A stretch of DNA of 64,000 nt from Bacteroidota bacterium. Its GTDB lineage: Bacteria; Bacteroidota; Bacteroidia; 2-12-FULL-35-15. The stretch spans positions 25,260 to 89,259 of the forward strand of contig PLYN01000014.1 in assembly GCA_003151815.1 (NCBI GenBank). The letters run 5' to 3'. The notes under the pieces were generated by a model that saw only the letters and a list, made by a program, of their open reading frames with translations, made no database searches and was not told the origin of the DNA. Numbering within the stretch: position 1 is the first letter of the stretch; every line of letters starts with the position of its first letter. Shown here piece after piece: positions 28,230 through 37,222 of the stretch. Both the position numbers and the translations under genes were made by a program.

Positions 28230-29516
28230 ATGAGTGATGTTGTAATACGAGTAGAAAATCTTTCCAAACAATACCAATTGGGTGAAATAGGCACAGGCAC
28301 CATTAGCTATGACCTAAACCGTTGGTGGGCTAAAACGCGAGGCAAGGAAGATCCATTTTCGAAAATTGGCATTAACTTCTCTCCTACCCAAACAACTAAT
28401 TCTGATCATATATGGGCTTTAAAAGACGTTAATTTCGAAGTAAGACAAGGAGAAATATTAGGCATCATTGGAAGAAATGGAGCAGGAAAATCAACCTTAC
28501 TAAAATTACTTTCGAAGGTAACGAAGCCAAGTACCGGGCAGATCAAACTAAAAGGAAGAATAGCCGCATTGTTGGAAGTGGGAACAGGCTTTCACCCTGA
28601 ATTAACCGGGAGGGAAAACATCTTTTTAAATGGAGCCATCCTCGGGATGACCAAATCTGAAATAAAAAACAAATTTGATGAAATAGTTGATTTTAGTGGC
28701 GTAGAACGATACATCGATACACCTGTAAAAAGATATTCCTCAGGAATGTATGTTCGATTAGCCTTTGCAGTAGCGGCAAATTTGGAACAGGAAATATTGA
28801 TCGTTGATGAAGTGTTAGCTGTTGGCGATGCCGAATTTCAAAAAAAATGTTTGGGAAAAATGCAGGATGTCAGCACAAATGAAGGAAGAACGGTTTTGTT
28901 TGTGAGTCATAACATGACTGCGATAAACGCACTTTGCAACAAAGGCTTGTTATTAAAAAACGGCACTGTTGAAAATTATGGACCGATTGGAGAATGTGTT
29001 AAAATTTATTTAAATAATAATGCCGAGCAAACAAAAATAAATCTTTCAGATAGAAAGGATAGGATCGGAAATGGAGTGTTTCGATTTATTGAAGTTATAC
29101 TTCTCAATAAATATCTAAAACCACAAAATGAATTTCTGTCGGGAGAAGAAGTAAATATAATGATCAGGTATAAAAATATAAATGATATGACACTTAAAAA
29201 CGTAAGTATTGCAATTGCTCTCAACAATAGCTTTGATACGCAATTAACAAATATGGCAAATTACATCTCGGATAAAACATTTGAAACTTTACCTCATGAT
29301 AGTACCATTATCTGCAAGATCCATAAATTACCTTTAGTTACAGGGACGTATTCATTTAATTTTTTCTCAAGGGTAAATGACGACATTTCGGATTGGATTA
29401 TCAACACATGCGCTTTAAATGTGGAGTCTGGCGACTATTACAAAACAGGACAAGTAACGGAAAGCAATCAGGCTTTATTTTTAATGGATTATAACTTCTC
29501 ATTAATTAACAAATAA
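28230..29516 (+). CDS. Polysaccharide ABC exporter ATPase with C-terminal glycan-binding domain (Wzt type)
   Basis: A 428-residue ATPase. The Walker A motif is GRNGAGKST (81-89), the signature YSSGMYVRLA (169-178), and Walker B ILIVDEVLAVGD (189-200). An insert after the first strands (about 18-60) is usual for the Wzt/TagH group. Residues about 275-425 form an extra beta-rich domain corresponding to the Wzt C-terminal carbohydrate-binding domain, which in Wzt proteins recognises the capped end of the polymer. A methylated cap would fit the many methyltransferases in the locus; that is inference. Confidence 0.92.
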   Translation: MSDVVIRVENLSKQYQLGEIGTGTISYDLNRWWAKTRGKEDPFSKIGINFSPTQTTNSDHIWALKDVNFEVRQGEILGIIGRNGAGKSTLLKLLSKVTKPSTGQIKLKGRIAALLEVGTGFHPELTGRENIFLNGAILGMTKSEIKNKFDEIVDFSGVERYIDTPVKRYSSGMYVRLAFAVAANLEQEILIVDEVLAVGDAEFQKKCLGKMQDVSTNEGRTVLFVSHNMTAINALCNKGLLLKNGTVENYGPIGECVKIYLNNNAEQTKINLSDRKDRIGNGVFRFIEVILLNKYLKPQNEFLSGEEVNIMIRYKNINDMTLKNVSIAIALNNSFDTQLTNMANYISDKTFETLPHDSTIICKIHKLPLVTGTYSFNFFSRVNDDISDWIINTCALNVESGDYYKTGQVTESNQALFLMDYNFSLINK

Positions 29517-29588
29517 AAACAGAAGGAATTTTTTGATTTAGTAAAGTTTAAATTTTATTTGAAAATATTGTTATTGCCACCCCCAATG

Positions 29589-29640
29589 CCTTCGAAAAGC
29601 TCAGGCTGACTAAGCGCATGGTTATATTGAGCCAGTCGAA
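29589..29640. repeat. Imperfect inverted repeat (TTCGA...GCTCA arms)
   Basis: The left arm TTCGAAAAGCTCAG (29591-29604) and right arm TTGAGCCAGTCGAA (29627-29640) pair imperfectly (10 of 14). The sequence CTTCGAxAAGCTCAGGCTGAC is one I associate with short dispersed intergenic elements in several bacterial phyla. It lies in the 201-bp gap before the first asparagine synthase. Confidence 0.45.
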
Positions 29641-29717
29641 AAATATGTGCAATGAATTACCTGTAAATAATTTGGATAAATTTTAAACCTTTCTTAATAT
29701 AACATCAACACTTTATT

Positions 29718-31667
29718 ATGTGCGGAATTGCAGGAATATTTAACTTTAATGGAGAAGATAAAATCAAAGATCAGATTGAGATCCTGACCGATGCTGTTAC
29801 ACATAGGGGACCTGATGACAGAGGAGTTTGGTTTAATTCATCTGCTGATCTTGCATTGGGTCATCGAAGATTATCCATTTTAGATACCAGCGAAAATGGG
29901 CATCAGCCCATGAGTTTTGATAATGAGAGGTACTGGATCACATTAAATGGTGAGGTATATAATTTTTTGGAATTAAGAAAGGAGCTGGAAGAAAAAGGCT
30001 GTACGTTTCACACCCAGACAGATACCGAAGTAATACTTGCAGCATATAAAGTCTGGGGCGTTGAAATGTTAGATCGTTTTAACGGAATGTGGGCTTTTGC
30101 AATTTATGATACTTTTGAAAAAACAATATTTTTATCCAGAGATCGATATGGCGTAAAACCTTTATATTATTACTTAAATAAAAATCAATTTTTCTTTTCT
30201 TCAGAAGTTCAGGCTATCCATAAAACATTAGGCTATTCGATTGACTTAAATAAAAAAGTAATTGAGGATATTGCTCAAGGAGGGTTTTTAAGCCATGGCA
30301 CCACAGAAACTTATTTAAAGGATGTTTATGCCCTACCCGGGGGATATAATTTAATTTTGAAAGACGGGAAAGTGGAATTGAAAGAATGGTATACATTAAA
30401 AAAAGTGAGTGTACCTGATACATTTGAAAAACAGGCCGATGTATTAAAGGAATTGATAAAAGATGCCTGCATACTCCGCATGCGCAGTGATGTCCCTATA
30501 GCCACCTGCCTTTCGGGAGGGCTGGATAGCGGAACAATTACAGCTATGATCACTACTTACTATCGGGAACAAAAAAACCGTTTTAACAATTATACTCATA
30601 AAAGTTTTTGTGCCGCATTTCCAAACACACCACTCGACGAAAGTAAAGATGCTATCAGACTTGCAAAACAATTGAACACTCAAATAAATATACTGGAAAT
30701 AAAACCACCGACACGTTCCGAACTGACCGAAGCAATGAAAAAATGTGACGGTCCCATGCATGCACTTGCCTTCTACCCTATCTGGAGTTTATACCGACAT
30801 ATCCGAGAAAACAACATCATTGTAACACTTGATGGTCAAGGGCCTGATGAAATGCTGGGAGGGTATCGTCCATTAAAAGAGGCATTGCAAACAGCTATTG
30901 AATTGAAAAAAATTTCATGGTTCAAGGATGTTTATAATACCTATTCAGAAATGGGTGAATCCGAACAATTCAGTTCTAAGCAATTTGCCAAAAATGAACT
31001 GAATAAAGTGATAAAGGAAGAAACAAGATGGTTCGTAAAAAATAAGATCCTCCAGATCAAACAATTTGCACAAAAAGATAAAATTGTTAAAACAAAGAGT
31101 AGCAGTATTGGATCAGCTCACATAAATAGTTATGAATTAAAAGCACCCCTTATGCCTGTAAGGCAAGCCGATCAGAGAGAGAATATTTTCAATAAAAGTT
31201 TATACGGTCAATTTTTTCAAAGTCCGTTACCCGGAATATTACAGCAGTACGATCGATGTTCGATGGCAAATGGTGTAGAATGCCGAATGCCATTCATGGA
31301 TTATAGGATCGTTGAATTTCTATTTTCACTACCTTTAGAGTCGAAAGTGGGGGGAGGATATACAAAAAGAATATTAAGAGAAGCTACAAAAGGGATTTTA
31401 CCAGATGAAACCAGATTGAATAAAAAGAAAATAGGATTTAATGCACCGATTGTAGATTGGTTCAGTAATGATTTGAAAAGTTTCATGTTAGAATATATTA
31501 ATTCAGATCTATTTTTAAACTCCAACTATTTTGATGGAAAGAAACTTAAAATGGAGTTCGATAATTTCCTTAATACTGAATCTAAAAATTGGGATGAAGC
31601 CTGGAAATTTTGGGCACCCGTTCATTTAACATGGTGGTTGAATAATTACCATCTTGAAAAAAAATAA
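29718..31667 (+). CDS. asnB: Asparagine synthase, glutamine-hydrolysing (first copy)
   Basis: A 649-residue two-domain amidotransferase. The N-terminal glutaminase starts MCGIAGIF with nucleophile C2 after Met removal, then HRGPDDRG and LNGEVYNF. The C-terminal synthetase domain has the ATP PP-loop CLSGGLDSGT near residue 262 and DGQGPDEMLGGY near residue 372, a variant of the usual SGEGADE. Copies inside glycan loci often amidate uronic acids or amino-sugar groups rather than making free asparagine. Which applies here is unknown. The next gene starts 10 bp after its stop. Confidence 0.9.
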   Translation: MCGIAGIFNFNGEDKIKDQIEILTDAVTHRGPDDRGVWFNSSADLALGHRRLSILDTSENGHQPMSFDNERYWITLNGEVYNFLELRKELEEKGCTFHTQTDTEVILAAYKVWGVEMLDRFNGMWAFAIYDTFEKTIFLSRDRYGVKPLYYYLNKNQFFFSSEVQAIHKTLGYSIDLNKKVIEDIAQGGFLSHGTTETYLKDVYALPGGYNLILKDGKVELKEWYTLKKVSVPDTFEKQADVLKELIKDACILRMRSDVPIATCLSGGLDSGTITAMITTYYREQKNRFNNYTHKSFCAAFPNTPLDESKDAIRLAKQLNTQINILEIKPPTRSELTEAMKKCDGPMHALAFYPIWSLYRHIRENNIIVTLDGQGPDEMLGGYRPLKEALQTAIELKKISWFKDVYNTYSEMGESEQFSSKQFAKNELNKVIKEETRWFVKNKILQIKQFAQKDKIVKTKSSSIGSAHINSYELKAPLMPVRQADQRENIFNKSLYGQFFQSPLPGILQQYDRCSMANGVECRMPFMDYRIVEFLFSLPLESKVGGGYTKRILREATKGILPDETRLNKKKIGFNAPIVDWFSNDLKSFMLEYINSDLFLNSNYFDGKKLKMEFDNFLNTESKNWDEAWKFWAPVHLTWWLNNYHLEKK

Positions 31668-31677
31668 AAATCACAAA

Positions 31678-33381
31678 ATGAATTTAGCTCCTGTTATCCT
31701 CTTCGCTTATAACAGGCCCTGGCATACAAAACAAACATTGGATGCTTTGGCAAATAACGCCTTGGCCGATGAATCGAAATTATATATTTTCTGTGATGGA
31801 GCAAAGGATGATGCCTCAAAAGAAACCTTGAGCCAAATTGAAGAAACCAGAAAATTTGTAAAAGAAGAGAACCGATTTAAAGAAGTTATTGTAATAGAAC
31901 AAAAGGCAAATAAAGGATTAGCTAATTCTATTATAGATGGGGTAACAGAAATTGTGAATAAATATGGAACAGTCATCGTATTAGAAGATGATATTGTAAC
32001 ATCTCCCGGCTTTTTAAAGTATATGAATGACGCATTAAGGGTATATGAAAACATTGAAAATGTTATGCATATAAGTGGTTATATGTTTCCATTAAAAACT
32101 CAATTACCCGAAACTTTTTTCATTAAACCAACCTCTTGCTGGGGTTGGGCAACATGGAATAGAGCCTGGAGACATTTTGAAAAAAATACTGCAAAACAAA
32201 TGCAATTAATAGAAGAAAGAAATGGATGGAAAGAATTTACAATCGATTATTCTTTTCCTTCTTATAAAGAACAAATAATTGCAAATAAAAATGGAGATCT
32301 AAATTCCTGGGCAATATTTTGGTATGCATCTGTTTTTTTAAAAGGAGGAACTTCTTTACATCCATATCCCAGTTTAGTTCAGAACATTGGTTTTGATGGC
32401 ACAGGGCAAAATTGCGATGATACAATAAATTCAACAAATCTATATCGATGGGAAAGGCTGGCGCAAGAAATAACTGTTATTAAAAAATTTAACTTTACAA
32501 ATCGAAAAGGCTACAATCAATTAAAGCAATTTTTCAATGATGTATCCAGTCAGCGAAGGAACCTTACAACTCGTGATAAATTTTATTTGTTCAGGCAGAA
32601 CCTTATTTCCTCTGCGAAAAACTTTACCAATAATCTATTTTCAAAAAAATCAAATGTCAACCTTGCAGAGCTATACAGATATACAAAAGGCACAACAACA
32701 CTATTTGAAAAACCATTTGAATATGCTGATTTTGCTTCATTTAAATTTATTCATGAAGAAATATTCAAAAAAGAAATTTACAAATTTTATACTATTAATC
32801 CCAAGCCATATATAATTGATGCTGGGGCAAATATTGGATTAAGTATAATTTACTTTAAAATGATGTATCCAGATGCAGAAATTACGGCTTTTGAACCTGA
32901 TGATACTATCTTTAATGTCTTGCAGAAAAACATATCCTCTTTTAATTTAAAAGATGTTAAACTTATAAAAAAAGGATTATGGAATGAAGAAACAATTTTA
33001 AATTTTTTCTCTGAAGGAGCTGACGGAGGTAGGATTGCAATAACTGAAGACAAAAATAAACTAATTAAGATTGAAACAGTAAGACTAAGAGAATTTATAA
33101 ATAGGCCTGTTGACTTTCTAAAAATTGATATTGAAGGTGCAGAAACTAATGTTTTAACAGATTGCATAGATCTATTGCCTAATGTAGAGCGAATTTTTGT
33201 TGAATATCATTCATTTGTGAATGAACCTCAACATTTACATACCCTGCTTTCTTCCCTCTCTACATCTGGTTTTAGATATTATATACAACATATTGGTGTA
33301 TATTCAAATAAGCCATTCGTAAAATTAGAAAACTATTTAAGAATGGATTTACAACTTAATATTTATGCTTTCAAAAAATGA
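31678..33381 (+). CDS. Fusion: GNT-I-like glycosyltransferase + FkbM methyltransferase
   Basis: A 567-residue two-domain protein. Residues about 1-230 are a GT-A domain of the GNT-I-like/GT2 type: VILFAYNRPWHTKQTLDAL, an acidic VLEDDIVTSPGFLKYM segment where nucleotide sugar and metal bind, and SCWGWATWNRAW. Residues about 330-560 are an FkbM-family SAM methyltransferase: IDAGANIGLSIIYF (motif I), AFEPD, and FLKIDIEGAE. The product may add a sugar and O-methylate it. ATG at 31678 is preferred; an upstream TTG at 31654 would overlap asnB. The stop overlaps the next start by four bases. Confidence 0.88.
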   Translation: MNLAPVILFAYNRPWHTKQTLDALANNALADESKLYIFCDGAKDDASKETLSQIEETRKFVKEENRFKEVIVIEQKANKGLANSIIDGVTEIVNKYGTVIVLEDDIVTSPGFLKYMNDALRVYENIENVMHISGYMFPLKTQLPETFFIKPTSCWGWATWNRAWRHFEKNTAKQMQLIEERNGWKEFTIDYSFPSYKEQIIANKNGDLNSWAIFWYASVFLKGGTSLHPYPSLVQNIGFDGTGQNCDDTINSTNLYRWERLAQEITVIKKFNFTNRKGYNQLKQFFNDVSSQRRNLTTRDKFYLFRQNLISSAKNFTNNLFSKKSNVNLAELYRYTKGTTTLFEKPFEYADFASFKFIHEEIFKKEIYKFYTINPKPYIIDAGANIGLSIIYFKMMYPDAEITAFEPDDTIFNVLQKNISSFNLKDVKLIKKGLWNEETILNFFSEGADGGRIAITEDKNKLIKIETVRLREFINRPVDFLKIDIEGAETNVLTDCIDLLPNVERIFVEYHSFVNEPQHLHTLLSSLSTSGFRYYIQHIGVYSNKPFVKLENYLRMDLQLNIYAFKK

Positions 33382-34247
33382 AATATTTAAATCTTGGTTG
33401 TGGAAATCGATATAGTACAAGTCCCGAATGGACAAATATTGATATTGTTTCGAGCGGAGAAAATGTAATGGCTTATGATTTAAAGAAGGGCGTACCGTTT
33501 CCTGATGAATCTTTCGACCTGATATATCATTCACACGTTTTTGAACATATCCCTAAATCACAAGCTGATTCATTCATAAAAGAATGTATAAGGGTTTTGC
33601 GTCCTAATGGTATACTTCGCATCGTTATTCCGGATCTAGAGCAAATTGTTAGAAATTACATTCGACTGCTTGATAGTGGGATGAACAACCTGGAATCAGA
33701 TAAAATAGCCGCAGATTATGATTGGATAATGCTGGAAATGTATGACCAGGTGGTTAGAAATAAAAGCGGTGGCGAGATGATGAAGTTTATCGCCGATGAA
33801 AAATTTTCTAATCAGGAGTTTGTTATTGAACGCTGCGGATCCGAAATTAAAAAAATAATTACCGGATTAAATAATAATAATAAATACCCTTTAATAAACA
33901 ATCAACCTAAACCTGCTTTTTTAAATAAGGTATTAAACTATCTAGGGAATAAAGAATTAAGAAGGAGAATATTGCTCCGAATCCTTTTTAAAAAAGAACA
34001 TGGCCTTTTGTATAAGGACGGCAGCCCATTTCAAGTTGGTAAATTTAGAGAAGAAGGAGAGGTACACCAATGGATGTATGACAGATATTCGATAAATAGA
34101 ATCTTCACCAAAAATTTGTTGAGAAATATTAAACAGCAAAAAGCAGGTGAAAGTTATTTAGAAAATTGGAGTACCTATAACCTCGATACGCAAGAAGACA
34201 AAACGGTTTACAAACCAGATTCAATCTACATGGAAGCCATTAAATAA
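33378..34247 (+). CDS. Class I SAM-dependent methyltransferase
   Basis: A 289-residue methyltransferase whose motif I is at the very N-terminus (YLNLGCGNRYS), followed by WTNIDIV, HSHVFEHIP and RVLRPNGILRIVIPD (motifs II-III). This short-N-terminus form is common in polysaccharide clusters. The C-terminal half (from about 170) includes a Lys/Arg-rich region and the GEVHQWMYDRYSI block often seen in this group. It overlaps the fusion gene by four bases (ATGA) and is followed after 3 bp by the next gene, so it belongs to a tightly packed operon. Confidence 0.85.
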   Translation: MKYLNLGCGNRYSTSPEWTNIDIVSSGENVMAYDLKKGVPFPDESFDLIYHSHVFEHIPKSQADSFIKECIRVLRPNGILRIVIPDLEQIVRNYIRLLDSGMNNLESDKIAADYDWIMLEMYDQVVRNKSGGEMMKFIADEKFSNQEFVIERCGSEIKKIITGLNNNNKYPLINNQPKPAFLNKVLNYLGNKELRRRILLRILFKKEHGLLYKDGSPFQVGKFREEGEVHQWMYDRYSINRIFTKNLLRNIKQQKAGESYLENWSTYNLDTQEDKTVYKPDSIYMEAIK

Positions 34248-34250
34248 ATT

Positions 34251-35285
34251 ATGCAATATTATACTACCTTTTTTGACATTAACTATTTAAGTAGGGGCTT
34301 GGCCCTTTGGGGTTCTCTTAACAAGGAATCTAAACAACCTTTTGTTTTGTATATTTTATGTTTGGACGAAGATGTCTTTAATTATTTCGAGAAAAACAAT
34401 ACACTAAATGTTAAAACAATCAAGCTTGCAAACATTGAAAACAAATATCCAATCCTGAAATCAAGTAAAGAAAACAGAAAAAATTATGAATACTATTTTA
34501 CCTTAAAATCTTTTTTATGTTTATATATCTTAGAAACGAATCCCACTGTTGAACAGATCACCATTATGGATGCTGACTTATTATTTTTTGATGATCCATA
34601 TAAAATCATTGATTATTATAAACAATATTCGATCTTAATAACTCCACATCTGTTTCCAGACAGAATAAAACATTTTGAAATAAATGGGAAATACAATGCG
34701 GGTTTTCAAAGTTTTAAAAATGATCAATATGGCTTAAAATGTCTAAGAGTATGGGCAAATAATTGTGCGGAATGGTGTTTTGACTATTATGATAACGTCA
34801 ATCAAAGATATGCAGATCAAAAATATATAGACAGATGGATGGAAGAAAATGAAAATATTGTATCTATTGAGTTAATGGGTGCAGGAATTGCACCATGGAA
34901 CATTGAAAGATATAATATCAATTACAGCAACAATAAACCTTTTATAGGGAAGGATCCGGTTATTTATTATCATTATCATGGGTTAAGAAAAATCAATACA
35001 TATTTTTTTTCTCATTGCCTAAATGAATATGGTGTTTCATATAAAAAGAATCCAATAAAACTTTACAAGGCATACATTAAACAGCTTAAGCTGTTTAATC
35101 AAAATTCATCTGATAGCGTAACAAGGATCAATGTTAAAAAGGATAATTTATTAAATACGCTTTTAAATACAAATGGAGTTTATTTTTTGAGTCCTTTGAT
35201 CTCATTCGAAATTAATTTCATGGAAATCCATTTTAAATTGAGTAAAATAAAGATCCGAATGAAAACATTATTCACAATAAAATAA
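34251..35285 (+). CDS. GT8-like retaining glycosyltransferase
   Basis: A 344-residue protein with a GT-A-type core. MQYYTTFFDINYLSRGLALW opens it, and a DxD metal motif is present as MDADLLFFDDP (D107, D109). Further blocks are YNAGFQSFKND (near 146) and YYHYHGLRKI near residue 243, where GT8-like enzymes have a metal-coordinating His. Family GT8 or a close relative is likely, but sugar and linkage are not readable. Gaps of 3 bp upstream and 2 bp downstream show that it is co-translated with the two methyltransferases beside it. Confidence 0.72.
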   Translation: MQYYTTFFDINYLSRGLALWGSLNKESKQPFVLYILCLDEDVFNYFEKNNTLNVKTIKLANIENKYPILKSSKENRKNYEYYFTLKSFLCLYILETNPTVEQITIMDADLLFFDDPYKIIDYYKQYSILITPHLFPDRIKHFEINGKYNAGFQSFKNDQYGLKCLRVWANNCAEWCFDYYDNVNQRYADQKYIDRWMEENENIVSIELMGAGIAPWNIERYNINYSNNKPFIGKDPVIYYHYHGLRKINTYFFSHCLNEYGVSYKKNPIKLYKAYIKQLKLFNQNSSDSVTRINVKKDNLLNTLLNTNGVYFLSPLISFEINFMEIHFKLSKIKIRMKTLFTIK

Positions 35286-35287
35286 CC

Positions 35288-36088
35288 ATGAACGATATAA
35301 TCAAAGCTTTTATTAAAAAAATATTCCTTAAAAAAAAAGAACCTTCCAGCTTATCCGACAATGAAGTATATCCTTCCTTCTGTCTTAAAGCCAGCAAGGA
35401 TAAGGCTGTTTTTGCTAATTTCAGGAGAAACGAAATATACAATCAAATACTCGAACATGTTTCTGAACAAGAGGGTGCTGAATATATCAATGAAATTAAA
35501 AGGCAATCTATCAGGTTAAAAGATCTTAATTTATTCAAAGACAATGATCTTTATGGCAATCCGATCAAAAAAAATTATCCTGAAACAGGTGAAATTTCTC
35601 CTACAACATTAAGATATATTAAAGTTTTAACCGACCTGGAACTTGCTGTTGGAGACCTGAGCAATTTACGTATTGTAGAAATTGGAGTTGGTTATGGAGG
35701 CCAATGCAGAATAATTAATAGCGTTTATACTCCCGGCATTTATACATTGATTGATTTGAGTCCTGCTCTTGAACTTGCAAAAACATACCTGAAAAATTTC
35801 AACTTAAAGTCCAAACTTGATTTTAAAACCATGGAAGAGCTAGAGATCAGAGACTATGATCTTATAATAAGTAATTATGCGTTCTCTGAATTACCAAAAA
35901 ACATTCAAGATGTTTATTTAGAAAAAGTGATATTGAAATCAAAAAGAGGTTATATCACCTATAACGAAATAAATCCACCCCATTTTAATTCATATAATTC
36001 AGGAAAATTAATTCAACTAATTCCGAATTCAAAAATATCGAAAGAGGTTCCTTTGACTCATGAGAAGAACTGTATCATTACGTGGTAG
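35288..36088 (+). CDS. Putative sugar O-methyltransferase (NanM/TIGR04371-like)
   Basis: A 266-residue protein resembling the putative sugar O-methyltransferase family found in glycan loci. The motif-I-like segment is LRIVEIGVGYGGQCRII (near residue 134), followed by YTLIDLSPALELAK and DYDLIISNYAFSEL. The N-terminal region (YGNPIKKNYPETGEISPTTLRYIK) is characteristic of the family. It closes the packed operon 29718-36088. Downstream is a 430-bp gap and then the minus-strand GNAT-like cassette. Confidence 0.78.
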   Translation: MNDIIKAFIKKIFLKKKEPSSLSDNEVYPSFCLKASKDKAVFANFRRNEIYNQILEHVSEQEGAEYINEIKRQSIRLKDLNLFKDNDLYGNPIKKNYPETGEISPTTLRYIKVLTDLELAVGDLSNLRIVEIGVGYGGQCRIINSVYTPGIYTLIDLSPALELAKTYLKNFNLKSKLDFKTMEELEIRDYDLIISNYAFSELPKNIQDVYLEKVILKSKRGYITYNEINPPHFNSYNSGKLIQLIPNSKISKEVPLTHEKNCIITW

Positions 36089-36155
36089 TTTGTTTTTTCG
36101 ATAAACTACAAACTGACTGAATTAATTAAAATTTAGTCAACCTGTTGACCCAATT

Positions 36156-36329
36156 ATGTATATTTCAGTCACAAACAAAATCAAATTTTATGAACATATT
36201 TTCCCATCATGTCCAAAATATGAACATAAAAAAACACGACCTTACAATGGAATAAAACCATACAATGAATTACCTTTACTACACCACTTAGTAAAAATTT
36301 TAGGCAATAACGCCTCTCGACGAAGGTAA
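36156..36329 (+). CDS. Possible small ORF, 57 aa, unrecognised
   Basis: ATG at 36156 opens a 57-codon frame (MYISVTNKIKFYEHIFPSCP... ending NNASRRR). The residue mix looks protein-like, but no signal, membrane segment or known motif is seen. It could be a short gene or the leftover of a longer gene broken by the rearrangement that placed the minus-strand cassette here. The remaining intergenic sequence from 36089 to 36519 shows no other supportable feature. Confidence 0.2.
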   Translation: MYISVTNKIKFYEHIFPSCPKYEHKKTRPYNGIKPYNELPLLHHLVKILGNNASRRR

Positions 36330-36519
36330 GTTCGGTGCGGTTTTACTTGCACTCCTTTTAATTAACCGATAAAATTTATAGAATGTAATGATGCGAATGG
36401 AAAATGTTTAGAAACAAAATTCACCGCTAAAAAAACATTTGCAATAGCTCCAAAATCCGCATCGAACTTAGGTAGTGTAGTAGCTTTGCTTTCTTTTTCA
36501 TAGCGGTTTACTTATCAAA

Positions 36520-36678
36520 TTACGCTAACGTCTTTTTCTTAGCTTTAGATAGCGGCATTTTTCTTCCTGTCGCTTTGTAATAAGCAATTATTTCGCTTAT
36601 TTTTTTTCTGTCTTCGATTGTTAACGGTGTAGAGTCAACTACAAAGTCTACACCTACTGGTTCTTTAATGTGTCCCAT
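36520..36678 (-). CDS. Small protein, 52 aa, partner of the GNAT-like gene
   Basis: ATG at 36678 opens a 52-codon frame (MGHIKEPVGVDFVVDSTPLT..., ending in a Lys-rich tail KAKKKTLA). From memory, short Bacteroidota proteins starting MGxxKEPxGVDFxV recur, which supports it being a real gene. The central part (EDRKKISEIIAYYKATGRK) is predicted helical and basic. It begins 12 bp after the stop of the GNAT-like gene on the same strand, so the pair is very likely an operon. Function is unknown; antitoxin-like or acetylation-target roles are possible. Confidence 0.65.
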   Translation of the reverse strand: MGHIKEPVGVDFVVDSTPLTIEDRKKISEIIAYYKATGRKMPLSKAKKKTLA

Positions 36679-36690
36679 TGTCTTTGTGAT

Positions 36691-37218
36691 TTAAGTTGGA
36701 TAATATTTTCTGATTAGTTTAAGTGCGTCATGAGGGAAGATTACCATTTTATGTCCACCTACATGAGTTGCTCCTAAGGTCTTTTCGTAATGTTCAACCA
36801 ATTTGGTCTTTGAGGTGAAGGAAATGAAACCTTGATAACCTTTGTCCCATGACGATTTACAGGTATATGCGAACAAGTTACCGGGCACTCCTTCATAAAG
36901 TTTGTGTTTCCCTAAATTGAATGGAGCACTTTCAATAAGATGTAAATAGAAATGGTCTTTGTAGTCACTAATGCTTAAAAGTCCTTGAACGATTTCGGGA
37001 TTATTCCGAATTGTCAGCTTAAAAACTTGTCTATCCTTGAGTTTGTACTCATTAGCCCAGTTGAAAAACCAACCATTTTTCATGATCGTGTTTTTTAAGT
37101 CAGCTTTGGTTACAGGGTGAACATCAGTAGGAAAACTGTCGCCTGAAATGACGTTTAGAATGCTGTTTGTCAGCTTGTCAATTTCAATTCCTAAATGATA
37201 TTTAGTTTGTTTTTCCAC
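36691..37218 (-). CDS. GNAT-like acetyltransferase of unknown substrate
   Basis: A 175-residue protein with a GNAT-like pattern. A beta strand (VQGLLSISDY) is followed by IESAPFN, then the acyl-CoA loop region GVPGNLFAYTCKSSWDKGY, the strand GFISFTSKT, and a helix KLVEHYEKTLGATHVGG. The usual Q/RxxGxG/A loop is degenerate (GVPGN). The start is GTG at 37218, since the next Met is at residue 46. A TACCTTTG -7 box ends four bases before it, so the mRNA may be leaderless. It is oriented against the glycan genes and pairs with the 52-residue gene downstream. Confidence 0.65.
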   Translation of the reverse strand: MEKQTKYHLGIEIDKLTNSILNVISGDSFPTDVHPVTKADLKNTIMKNGWFFNWANEYKLKDRQVFKLTIRNNPEIVQGLLSISDYKDHFYLHLIESAPFNLGKHKLYEGVPGNLFAYTCKSSWDKGYQGFISFTSKTKLVEHYEKTLGATHVGGHKMVIFPHDALKLIRKYYPT

Positions 37219-37222
37219 ATAT

